A DNA stretch of 8,737 nt from Methanobrevibacter sp. (GTDB lineage Archaea; Methanobacteriota; Methanobacteria; Methanobacteriales; Methanobacteriaceae), in contig NZ_SUTI01000034.1 of assembly GCF_015062985.1 (NCBI RefSeq), forward strand, positions 1-8,737, given 5' to 3'. Within the stretch, counting starts at the first letter, position 1. Each line of letters begins with the position of its first letter. The notes beneath the pieces are model-generated. The model ran no database searches and was not told the DNA's origin. It worked only from the letters and a program-made list of their open reading frames with translations. Below are positions 1 through 6,612 of the stretch, in pieces. A program made the translations under genes and the position numbers.

Positions 1-150
1 AAAAATAAAGAAAAATTCAATATTTAAATAGAAAAAATAAGTAAAATTATTAAATTAAAGATTTATTGACAAATCCCATAAAAATAAAAATAAGAATTTT
101 AAACCCACAAAAACAAGAAAAAAAAACTACGAAAATCACATTCAAAATAA
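1..150. other. A+T-rich spacer with no recognisable gene
   Basis: This stretch is almost entirely A and T with many stops. A frame open from about 56 runs into the hairpin region and stops at 206-208, but it has no ATG. It is rich in Lys and Asn, as expected of A+T-rich noncoding DNA. I see no promoter, RNA gene or repeat that I can support. Together with the relic and promoter region that follow, it makes up the 573-base gene-free start of the window. Confidence 0.6.
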
Positions 151-162
151 GTACGCCCAACT

Positions 163-205
163 TGCAATTCATCCACAACCTAAAAGAGGTCGTGGTATTC
201 TTGCA
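163..205. repeat. Imperfect hairpin, left end of the relic
   Basis: TGCAA at 163-167 pairs with TTGCA at 201-205, and CCACAACCT at 173-181 pairs with AGGTCGTGG at 187-195 with a single mismatch around an AAAAG loop. The stem-loop is visible directly. IS200/IS605 elements carry subterminal hairpins of this kind, recognised as single-stranded DNA by TnpA. Assigning it to that family rests on resemblance. Confidence 0.7.
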
Positions 206-218
206 TAATTAAGATAAA

Positions 219-241
219 GACAATTTCCAATTGGAATTGTC
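219..241. repeat. Near-perfect 23-base palindrome
   Basis: The core TCCAATTGGA (226-235) is a perfect palindrome. It is extended by GACAAT (219-224) pairing with ATTGTC (236-241), with one unpaired T at 225. It lies between the two outer hairpins of the proposed relic and could be part of an RNA fold or a protein-binding site. Confidence 0.7.
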
Positions 242-349
242 ATGGCATGAGGTGCATGGTATCTGCTCGAAAATAACATTTCGCTCACAAGAGGATGTTA
301 AATATCGAGAATTCCCAATTTCTTAAAAGTTGGCGGAAGTTAATTGAAC

Positions 350-365
350 TATTATATATAAAATT
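350..365 (+). promoter_or_regulatory. Possible TATA box
   Basis: TTATATATAAA at 352-362 matches an archaeal TATA box and follows directly after the proposed relic. A start site about 25 bases downstream would leave a leader of nearly 190 bases before the gene at 574, so it is either a second, distal promoter or a chance match in A+T-rich DNA. Confidence 0.25.
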
Positions 366-478
366 TGCTGATTAACTCAAATCAATTAAAATGAGCATTT
401 CTAAAAGCCAAACTTTATTTAAAAGTAAATTCTAATATATAAATAATTATTTAATAAATTATGGGAACCCTAATATTT

Positions 479-520
479 GAATCCTATATAAATCATGATT
501 ATATTAAAGAAATAGGATTC
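479..520 (+). promoter_or_regulatory. Promoter with TATA box inside an inverted repeat
   Basis: GAATCCTAT at 479-487 and ATAGGATTC at 512-520 are perfect 9-base inverted repeats separated by 24 bases. CTATATAAAT at 484-493 is a good archaeal TATA box overlapping the left arm, and AATCATGATT at 491-500 is a further perfect 10-base palindrome. A start site about 25 bases past the TATA box would fall near the right arm and give a leader of about 55-60 bases for the gene at 574. The arrangement suggests an operator controlling the reductase operon. A 5'-leader hairpin is possible only if transcription starts further upstream. Confidence 0.5.
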
Positions 521-573
521 TACATCTCAAAGACATTAACGAATTTTGATAAATTTAAAAAATAGGGATTTGA

Positions 574-1764
574 ATGAATTATGATTATGATGTTGTTATC
601 GTTGGTGCAGGACCTGTTGGTTCAACGATAGCATTTTACCTTGCACAAAACGATTTAAATGTAGTGATGGTTGAAAAGAAAACACATATAGGATATCCGT
701 TACAATGTGCAGGAATTTTAAGCAAACATATTTTTGAATATAATGAACTGCCTGATGAAATAATAATAAACACAATTAATGGAGCATTTCTCCATTCCAA
801 AAACCATATTTTAAATGTCGGGACAGATGAAAGTGTAGCTTATGTAATTGATAGGGTGGGTTATGACCAATTTTTATCAAATCGTGCAATTCAAAATGGC
901 GTTAGACTAATCAATAAAAAAGTTATTGATGTTGATATTGAAAAGGGGATAACTTATTTTTCAGATGAACAATCCATAACCTCAAAAGTCATTATTGGAT
1001 GTGATGGGCCCAATTCCACTGTATCTAAAACTATTGGAAATATGCAGCAGAATTTCAATGCATCCCAAATTCTTGTTTCAATAAATGATGAAGATATGGA
1101 CAATTTTAGAAAATCAAATAGAAAATCAGTTGATTATGTCGATGTGTGTTTTTATGAAGATATCGTACCCGGTTTTCTATGGATTATTCCTCTTCAAAAC
1201 AATACTTGTAGAGTTGGATTGTTTTCCAATTATTCCCACAGACAGCAAAACACAATTATAACAGACTTCTTGAATGAAAATTTTGAATATGAAATAATTG
1301 AAAAATATAAAGGGTTCATTCCTATTTTCAATAACAAAAATCAATTGGTTAAAAAAAGAGCAATACTAATAGGGGATGCTGCATCACAAATTAAACCCAC
1401 CACAGGTGGAGGATTATTGATAGCATTCGATTGCTGTAAAATAGCTAGCAAATACATTACTGATGCAATAAAAAAGGATAATATGGAATTGTTGAAAGGA
1501 TATCAAAAAGAATTTAATAAAAAATATTCAAAGGAATTTAGCTATCAATTTAAAGTACATAAAACTTTAAATTTATTTAATGATAACGATTTAGATTATA
1601 TTTTTGAAAAAGCGAAAGAAAGTGATTGTGAAAATATTATTTCCGAGTATGGGGACATGGACAATCAGTCAAAAGTTGTAAAAGAATTTATAAAAAGAGG
1701 TTTAATATTTAAAATTACTCCAAAATTTCTTTTCAAAAAAATAATGAATATATTTGGATTTTAA
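574..1764 (+). CDS. Geranylgeranyl reductase family flavoprotein
   Basis: This is an FAD-dependent oxidoreductase of the geranylgeranyl reductase family, whose archaeal members saturate the isoprenoid chains of membrane ether lipids (digeranylgeranylglycerophospholipid reductase) or related polyprenyl compounds. The 396-residue length fits the family. It has the N-terminal Rossmann dinucleotide motif GAGPVGS (residues 11-17), an acidic end to the second strand (VEKK, 33-36), the YPLQCAGILS segment (41-50) where the family often has a conserved Cys, and the second FAD motif GDAASQIKPTTGGG near residues 267-280. There is no signal peptide and it is probably membrane-associated through its lipid substrate. 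The ATG at 574 has a weak GGGAT upstream. Methanogens often carry several paralogues, so it may be an accessory reductase and not the main lipid enzyme. Codon use is very A+T-rich, unlike the permease downstream, with which it is probably co-transcribed because only 20 bases separate it from the next start. Confidence 0.85.
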   Translation: MNYDYDVVIVGAGPVGSTIAFYLAQNDLNVVMVEKKTHIGYPLQCAGILSKHIFEYNELPDEIIINTINGAFLHSKNHILNVGTDESVAYVIDRVGYDQFLSNRAIQNGVRLINKKVIDVDIEKGITYFSDEQSITSKVIIGCDGPNSTVSKTIGNMQQNFNASQILVSINDEDMDNFRKSNRKSVDYVDVCFYEDIVPGFLWIIPLQNNTCRVGLFSNYSHRQQNTIITDFLNENFEYEIIEKYKGFIPIFNNKNQLVKKRAILIGDAASQIKPTTGGGLLIAFDCCKIASKYITDAIKKDNMELLKGYQKEFNKKYSKEFSYQFKVHKTLNLFNDNDLDYIFEKAKESDCENIISEYGDMDNQSKVVKEFIKRGLIFKITPKFLFKKIMNIFGF

Positions 1765-1784
1765 GTGAAATTAATGGAGTTATT

Positions 1785-1916
1785 ATGTATTCGATTTCAA
1801 GACATTCCTGAATTACAGTTATCAGAATAAAAAATGATAATGGTGAAAGAATAACAGTTAATGATGTTTCCAAAGAAGTTCATAGAGATTTAAAATGGTG
1901 GGATCATGCTTTTTAA
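1785..1916 (+). pseudogene. 44-codon frame broken by an in-frame TGA
   Basis: A short frame begins at ATG 1785 with a good ribosome site (GGAG five bases upstream), reads MYSISRHS, meets TGA at 1809-1811, then continues open for 34 residues (through NGERITVNDVSKEV and ending KWWDHAF) to a TAA at 1914-1916. The stop overlaps the start of the permease by 11 bases, as in coupled genes. A TGG-to-TGA change (Trp to stop) would explain the break. I do not recognise the protein. The ribosome site, the coherent composition after the stop and the coupled end suggest a real small gene, recently inactivated or read through. Selenocysteine decoding is not expected in this lineage and I see no SECIS-type structure. 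It could still be a chance open frame. Confidence 0.4.
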
Positions 1917-4176
1917 AAAGATGTTGAGGGACATTTCCGATTACAAATTTCAATTCATTTCAATCTTTTTATTGGCATTTTTGGGAGTATTTCTATTTTC
2001 AGGGATTAATGCGGAAGAAATGGGTCTTGAATCAAGCATTGATAATTATTATGATGAAACCAATATTGCGGACGGTTGGATTTATTCACCATATCTCAAT
2101 GAACTTTTTCTAGAACAGGTATATCTGCTTGGGCCAACCACCCAAATGGAAAGACAGCTGGTTTTGGATTCGCTGGCAGAACTTGATGACAATCCGGACA
2201 TCACGCTGCATTTTGTTGAAAACAATACAATGTCCAAATTTTATTTGATTGAAGGGGAAAATCTAAACATTAACGATTCGGATGGCGTCTGGTTGGATAA
2301 GGATTTTGCTGATGCGAGAAATCTGGCAGTGGGAGATAATATCACATTCAACTGTGAGGGCATTCAAATCGAAAAGGAAATTAGGGGATTGGGTTACTCT
2401 CCGGAATATGTTTTCAATTTGCCTAGTCATTTGATAAAACAGAATTTTTCCACACATGGCTTTGCCTATATGTCTCATAAGGCTTTTCCATCAGATTCTG
2501 TACCTTACAATGTTTTGAATGTTAAATTTGAGGGGAATCCTGAAACTTTTGATAAGCTGCTGGAATATCGTCTGGATGGATATTACAATTCATTCCTGCA
2601 GAAATCCGAACATCCAAGTGTAAGTGAATTTGACAATGAAATCAGCCAGCATAAAATGGCTGCAGATATTTTCCCATTTGTGTTCATTCTGGTTTCTCTG
2701 CTGATTCTTTTATCAACAATCAAAAGGATGATTTCACATCAGAGAACCCAAATAGGTATCCTGAAGGCCAACGGATTTGGAAACGGCGCCCTTATTATAC
2801 ATTATCTTTCTTATGGTGTATTAACAGTTTCTGTAGCATCAATACTTGCTTTGATTTTAGGACCTATCATATTGCCTAAAATATCATATGTTGCAGTGTA
2901 TGATACGTATAGATTGCCTTATCTCAATCCTGCAGGTTTCATGAACTTCATCCACATAGTTGTTATAAGCATATTGATGTCAATTTTTGTTTCATATTTT
3001 GCAATTAAAAATATAATTAATGAGCCTCCTTCAAGCATGATACGGCCTGATGTGCCAAAAGCATCAACTTCAACTTTCGTTGAAAGATTCAGAATCTGGA
3101 ATAGTGTTCCATTCAACATCCGTTGGAATTATAGGGATTCAAAAAGACATAAGTTCAGAGCATTGATGACATTTTTGGGGGTGGTTGGATGTACTGCACT
3201 CCTGATTTCGGCATTTGGATTGAATGATGGAATAAACGATTCACAGGATTGGTACTTCAATGAAATCAATCATTTTGAATCAAAATTGGTTATCGACAAG
3301 GATGTAGGATTGTCTCAAATTGATAATGTTGCACGAAAGGTCAATGGTGACAAGCTGATGGAATCATACATTGACATGGAATCTGCCAATGCAAAAACTT
3401 CGGGAACGCTTCTTGTTTTAAATGAAACGGATTTGATTACTCCAACGGATGACAATCATGAAAAAATAAAAATCAATGATGAAGATATTTCTGTTTCAAA
3501 GAAAATTGCTGATTCGCTGGATATACGTGTTGGGGATACTCTCAAGTGGCACATCAAGGGTTCGGACAATTGGGTTAATGTAAAGATTGACAAAATACAT
3601 GCTGATCCTTCTTCTCAGGGATTAATCATTTCGGCCAGTAAATTGGATGAATTGGGATTGAATTTCACGCCAACAAGTATCATAACCTCCGAACATGTGG
3701 ATGGAGAATATGATGGAATCAAAGCAGTAAACAGTCTTGAAGATATGAAGGACAACTGGAATGAACTTTATCAAAGCGTATTGATTTTGGTTTCCATATT
3801 GATGTTTTTCGCCATTGTTTTGGCAGTTGTCGTTACATATAATTTGCTTGCATTGACATTTCTCGAAATGGAATATGACATCACAATTCTTAAGATTTTG
3901 GGCTTTAGCAATTGGGCAGTGACAAAACTGTTGGCAATCCAGAGCCTATTTTTTATAAGTTTAGGCATCTTGCTTGGCATTCCTTTAGGTTATTATATTC
4001 AAACAATAATGTGGGCGTCATCAAGCAAAAGATTTTATCAAGTAGCTACATTATCATCTGCAAACTTGATTTCAACCTGCATAATTATTTTTGCAGTCTC
4101 AATAATCGTAATCTTTATATTTTTCTACAAAATCAAGAAATTGGATATAGTTGAAGAATCTAAAATTCTTGAGTGA
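1906..4176 (+). CDS. FtsX/MacB-type ABC transporter permease, large two-domain form
   Basis: This 756-residue membrane protein belongs to the FtsX-like permease family (Lol/MacB type), which works with a separate ATPase to move lipids or peptides, or to transmit force across the membrane. Membrane segments are visible near 17-33, 253-271, 297-321, 346-369, 418-438, 623-645, 673-698 and 720-742. Large extracytoplasmic domains lie at about 35-250 and 440-620. Each half has the cytoplasmic coupling segment after its first core helix: TQIGILKANGFGNGAL (281-296) and ITILKILGFSNWAV (659-672). It is thus two FtsX units fused in one chain, as in the long permeases of archaea and Gram-positive bacteria. 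The start is preceded by GGTGGGATC. Codon use is richer in G+C (one 60-base sample is 47 percent) than in the reductase upstream (17 percent in one sample). No ATPase gene is adjacent on either side, so the partner must be encoded elsewhere. Confidence 0.9.
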   Translation: MLFKKMLRDISDYKFQFISIFLLAFLGVFLFSGINAEEMGLESSIDNYYDETNIADGWIYSPYLNELFLEQVYLLGPTTQMERQLVLDSLAELDDNPDITLHFVENNTMSKFYLIEGENLNINDSDGVWLDKDFADARNLAVGDNITFNCEGIQIEKEIRGLGYSPEYVFNLPSHLIKQNFSTHGFAYMSHKAFPSDSVPYNVLNVKFEGNPETFDKLLEYRLDGYYNSFLQKSEHPSVSEFDNEISQHKMAADIFPFVFILVSLLILLSTIKRMISHQRTQIGILKANGFGNGALIIHYLSYGVLTVSVASILALILGPIILPKISYVAVYDTYRLPYLNPAGFMNFIHIVVISILMSIFVSYFAIKNIINEPPSSMIRPDVPKASTSTFVERFRIWNSVPFNIRWNYRDSKRHKFRALMTFLGVVGCTALLISAFGLNDGINDSQDWYFNEINHFESKLVIDKDVGLSQIDNVARKVNGDKLMESYIDMESANAKTSGTLLVLNETDLITPTDDNHEKIKINDEDISVSKKIADSLDIRVGDTLKWHIKGSDNWVNVKIDKIHADPSSQGLIISASKLDELGLNFTPTSIITSEHVDGEYDGIKAVNSLEDMKDNWNELYQSVLILVSILMFFAIVLAVVVTYNLLALTFLEMEYDITILKILGFSNWAVTKLLAIQSLFFISLGILLGIPLGYYIQTIMWASSSKRFYQVATLSSANLISTCIIIFAVSIIVIFIFFYKIKKLDIVEESKILE

Positions 4177-4267
4177 CTGAATGGTGTAAATTTAGTTTTA
4201 ACAGATGCAGTATCTGGATTAATTTCACAGAATCAATAGATGATGTGATATCACTAATTTAATGTAA
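4177..4267. other. Convergent spacer with a 10-base palindrome
   Basis: The permease and the glycosyltransferase gene converge on this 91-base spacer. GTGATATCAC at 4245-4254 is a perfect palindrome without a loop. There is no clear hairpin-plus-T terminator. Both transcripts probably end here, but the sequence does not show where. Confidence 0.4.
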
Positions 4268-5026
4268 TTACTTCCTTTTAAATGCAGCCTTCAGGCGCAA
4301 TCCACTTAAGTGCAATATGCTAGTTGTATATGCAATGAAAAAGGCAAAAAGAAGACGCTTGGATTCGCCGAACATCCGTTCATCAAAAATAATTGGAGTT
4401 TCCACTACTTTAATCTTTTTTTTCCTAGCGGATTTTTTAATTTTCAATTTCAAAAGCACTTCTACCACAATATCAAAATGCTTGTTGGTCAGCTCCGGTT
4501 CCACTTCTTTTAGCCTGCAAGTATGATACAAACGAAAATCAGTAGTTAAATCTTTTGCAGGAATTCCCAGCACAATGCCATATACCTTATTGAGAAAACG
4601 AGAAATAATCTGTGAAATGAGGGAGTCATTACTCACTCCACCTTCCGTATAACGGGAACCGATTGCCACATCTGCATGCTCACTCATAAAGATATGATAA
4701 ATGTCGGGAATATATTTCGGATTGTGTGATCCGTCACTGTCCATAATAAAAAATTTCTGATACTGTGCAAAACGGATGCCTGTATGAAATGCATCGCCAA
4801 AGCCTGTGGCTTCTTGATTCACATAGCGTGCACAGTTTTCTTCGCAAACATCTCTGGTGTTGTCCAACGGTTCCATGGAATCCACAACAATAATCTCGTA
4901 GGGTTCCCCGCATTCCTCCAGTTTTTCTTTAATCTGCGGCAGAAGCACACGTAAGTTTTCTTCTTCCTCGTAGGAAAGCAATACCATGCTGATTCCGTTT
5001 TTCAAAACCTCAGACATATTAATCAT
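4268..5026 (-). CDS. GT2 family glycosyltransferase, DPM1-like
   Basis: This is a glycosyltransferase of family 2 resembling dolichol-phosphate mannosyltransferase, which moves a sugar from a nucleotide donor onto a polyprenyl phosphate or a glycan at the cytoplasmic membrane face. The 252-residue length fits the single-domain form. It shows the start of the GT-A fold (MVLLSYEEEENL, 14-25), EIIVVDSMEPLDNT (44-57) where the usual motif is DDxSxDxT, the metal-binding DxD as MDSDGSHNP (95-103), IGSRYTEGG (122-130), DLTTDFRLY (159-167) and GESKRLL (220-226), the family's late motif. No long membrane segments are present. The gene lies 6 bases after the nucleotidyltransferase gene. AAAGGA (5034-5029) overlaps that gene's stop and is only 2 bases from this ATG but 11 from a second ATG at 5017, so the shorter start is possible. 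Its G+C is higher than that of its operon partner (40 and 50 percent in two 60-base samples, against 23), which suggests acquisition from another source, perhaps a gut bacterium. Confidence 0.85.
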   Translation of the reverse strand: MINMSEVLKNGISMVLLSYEEEENLRVLLPQIKEKLEECGEPYEIIVVDSMEPLDNTRDVCEENCARYVNQEATGFGDAFHTGIRFAQYQKFFIMDSDGSHNPKYIPDIYHIFMSEHADVAIGSRYTEGGVSNDSLISQIISRFLNKVYGIVLGIPAKDLTTDFRLYHTCRLKEVEPELTNKHFDIVVEVLLKLKIKKSARKKKIKVVETPIIFDERMFGESKRLLFAFFIAYTTSILHLSGLRLKAAFKRK

Positions 5027-5032
5027 ATTCCT

Positions 5033-6037
5033 TTATCTAACATAATAATCTTCAATGCAGACTGTATCCTCTAAATAAGGTGTTGAAACTTCGTGCAACA
5101 ATGTATTTTCGGTTGCAACAATTGAATGCACAACACCAGGTTGAATGCGGATGCTATCATTTTTTGAGAAATATTCCTTTTTGTCTTCAAATTCAATATA
5201 ACCTGACCCGGATAGGATGTACATTGTTTCATCCTTTTCAATATGGTAATGAAGAGATGTTCTAAATCCTTCCTTGATGTATAACTCTTTTGTCAAATAC
5301 ATTTCAGTTAGGATTAAAATTTTTTCATATCCCCAAGGTTTATCTGTTTTATTTTCATATTCCTTTTTTACAGCTTCTAATTCTTTATAAGTATCTACTG
5401 CAATCCAATAGATTCCATTTTCTTTAAAATAGCCCAAATTATTTTCTTTTGCAATAGTTGGGAAATAAATTTTTTCTATGTCTCCAGTCTTAAACTCACC
5501 AAAATCTATTTTAGATTTTGTGAAATAAATTCCTCCATTAATGTAATAATCTTCAAGAATAGGTTTTTCCTTAAAGGAAACTAAACGGTCACCATTCATT
5601 TCAACAATACCATATGGAGATTGCATTTGTGTGACAAACATGATTACCGGCAGTGATGATTTAACCCCATATTCAATCATTGCTTTTATATTAACATCAG
5701 AAACAATATCTCCATTGCGTATAATGCATTGTTTATCTCCGTTAATTGCTTCCATTCCTAAGCGAATTGCATTTAATGTGCCCAATGGTTCATCTTCAAT
5801 TACATAATGGATTTTTACTCCGTTGTATTCATCACCATATCTTTCTTTAATTTTCTCATGTAAAAATCCTGTAAGAAGATATACTTCATCAACACCGGCA
5901 TTTTTAAAATCGAATAACTGTTTGTCTAGAATTGTATAATCATCCTTAATTTCAATTAATGGTTTTGGTACTGTTTCTGTAACTGGCCTTAAACGTTTTC
6001 CCAATCCTCCGCATAAAATCATTCCAACAGTTTCCAT
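5033..6037 (-). CDS. Sugar-1-phosphate nucleotidyltransferase fused to a cupin
   Basis: This two-domain protein (334 residues) probably makes a nucleotide sugar for surface glycan synthesis. Residues 1-230 are an NTP_transferase domain: LCGGLGKRLRPVT (8-20) and PKP (24-26) bind the nucleotide, EDEPLGTLNAI (81-91) follows, NGD (108-110) supplies a metal-binding Asp, then FKEKP (155-159), NGGIY (167-171) and IAVDT (212-216). These resemble mannose- or heptose-1-phosphate guanylyltransferases (HddC/RmlA-like). Residues about 233-334 are a cupin related to type II phosphomannose isomerases, opening KPWGYEKI and fitting the cupin motif 1 spacing exactly: G257, H263, H265, E270, G277. QPGVVH (299-304) supplies the third His. 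The cupin may isomerise or bind the sugar, so both steps could be joined in one chain. The nucleotide and sugar cannot be read from the sequence. AAGGAG lies at good spacing before the ATG. It is the first gene of the operon with the glycosyltransferase. Confidence 0.85.
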   Translation of the reverse strand: METVGMILCGGLGKRLRPVTETVPKPLIEIKDDYTILDKQLFDFKNAGVDEVYLLTGFLHEKIKERYGDEYNGVKIHYVIEDEPLGTLNAIRLGMEAINGDKQCIIRNGDIVSDVNIKAMIEYGVKSSLPVIMFVTQMQSPYGIVEMNGDRLVSFKEKPILEDYYINGGIYFTKSKIDFGEFKTGDIEKIYFPTIAKENNLGYFKENGIYWIAVDTYKELEAVKKEYENKTDKPWGYEKILILTEMYLTKELYIKEGFRTSLHYHIEKDETMYILSGSGYIEFEDKKEYFSKNDSIRIQPGVVHSIVATENTLLHEVSTPYLEDTVCIEDYYVR

Positions 6038-6116
6038 AATATCTCCTTTTGGTTATATCTTATTAATTAAATATTAATCATATGATATTTTAATTTTTCT
6101 CCTAAATCATGATTTT
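6038..6116. promoter_or_regulatory. Divergent promoter region with two palindromes
   Basis: This 79-base spacer separates the sugar operon (-) from the zinc-ribbon gene (+). It contains two perfect palindromes, ATCATATGAT at 6077-6086 and AAATCATGATTT at 6104-6115, with centres 28 bases apart. The core ATCATGAT also occurs at 492-499 upstream of the reductase operon. The sugar operon has an AAGGAG ribosome site. The plus-strand gene has none, and the TATA-like ATATGATATTT near 6080-6090 would place its start site close to the ATG, giving a leaderless message. The palindromes may be operators; this is inferred from position. Confidence 0.4.
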
Positions 6117-6611
6117 ATGAAAGGAGACCCGTACTGCCCGCACTGCGGAGCTCATCTAGTATGGAGCGATGATTACCACTCTAGAGACAGACCTGACATC
6201 CCTTATTTTGAGGATGATTCTTTAAAAGAAGCACAGGAATATGAAAGAAAACATCAGGAATACCGTAAAAAAATATGCGATACCTACAAAGTTGAACTGG
6301 AAGATTTAGACCTCAAAGACGGTTATACAGAATACATTTTCCTTAGAAAAACTCCCTACTACACATTAAGAATGGTTGCAACAGACCAGTACGGTCAGAT
6401 GATTGGGATTAAAACGGACGAAACAACTGTTGATTTTACAAAATTAGAACAAAACAGAGATTTTCAGGAAATGGTCAAAAATCTGGGCAGTTACCAGCTA
6501 AGTGTCGACAAAAACAAGGATGTAATATATGTCGCAACACAGGATACGCTTTACCAGGCAGATATGGAAAACCGGAAATTAATAGTTCTAAAAACAAGGG
6601 ATGAGGCCTAA
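6117..6611 (+). CDS. Half zinc-ribbon protein of unknown function
   Basis: I do not recognise this 164-residue protein. It opens with one zinc-knuckle, YCPHCGAHL (residues 6-14; Cys7 and Cys10), of the zinc-ribbon type, but there is no second CxxC; the only other Cys is at 54. Zinc binding would therefore need His9, His21, Cys54 or a dimer. Residues 35-65 are charged and probably helical. Residues 70-160 look like alternating beta strands (YTEYIFLRK, YTLRMVATD, DVIYVATQDTLYQAD). No membrane segment or signal is seen. The ATG at 6117 has no ribosome site before it, and an AAAGGAG lies just inside the gene with no start codon correctly placed after it, so translation is probably leaderless. The stop lies within 1 base of the likely start of the macro-domain gene, so the two are almost certainly co-transcribed and coupled. 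Confidence 0.7.
   Translation: MKGDPYCPHCGAHLVWSDDYHSRDRPDIPYFEDDSLKEAQEYERKHQEYRKKICDTYKVELEDLDLKDGYTEYIFLRKTPYYTLRMVATDQYGQMIGIKTDETTVDFTKLEQNRDFQEMVKNLGSYQLSVDKNKDVIYVATQDTLYQADMENRKLIVLKTRDEA
6602..6605 (+). promoter_or_regulatory. Ribosome site deciding the macro-domain start
   Basis: GAGG lies seven bases before ATG 6613 and within the last codons of the upstream gene. An ATG at 6601 is also in frame but has only AAGG directly against it, too close to serve. This favours 6613 and coupled translation of the two genes. Confidence 0.5.
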
Positions 6612-6612
6612 C

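Larger units (their letters stand above)
151..347 (+). mobile_element. IS200/IS605-like relic (palindrome-bounded, non-autonomous)
   Basis: Four imperfect hairpins follow one another. At 163-205, a long arm pair (163-167 with 201-205) encloses a stem of 173-181 with 187-195, nine pairs with one mismatch and a five-base loop. At 219-241 there is a near-perfect palindrome with one bulge. At 266-309, 266-270 pairs with 305-309 and 275-279 with 295-299. At 312-338 an imperfect stem ends the block. The first and last hairpins, with the tract TTTCGCTCACAAGAGG between them, resemble from memory the ends and 3' (omega-RNA) region of archaeal IS200/IS605 TnpB elements. No transposase or TnpB frame remains, so this would be a PATE-like non-autonomous or deleted element. 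The boundaries are approximate. A host noncoding RNA is the main alternative. Confidence 0.45.

Noticed and set aside
56..208. A coding frame reading into the first hairpin (ending HPQPKRGRGILA)
   Set aside because: There is no start codon, the composition is Lys/Asn-rich and the ending is simply the hairpin translated, so it is better explained as element DNA than as a protein.
1..573. CRISPR array, tRNA or rRNA in the left spacer
   Set aside because: No regularly spaced direct repeats, no tRNA T-loop or acceptor pairing, and no rRNA-like sequence were seen.
1809..1811. In-frame TGA as a selenocysteine codon
   Set aside because: No SECIS-like structure was seen, selenoprotein machinery is not expected in this lineage, and the context fits a Trp-to-stop change better.
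3912..4154. Plus-strand 80-codon frame inside the permease
   Set aside because: It is an alternate frame of the last transmembrane segments of the permease.
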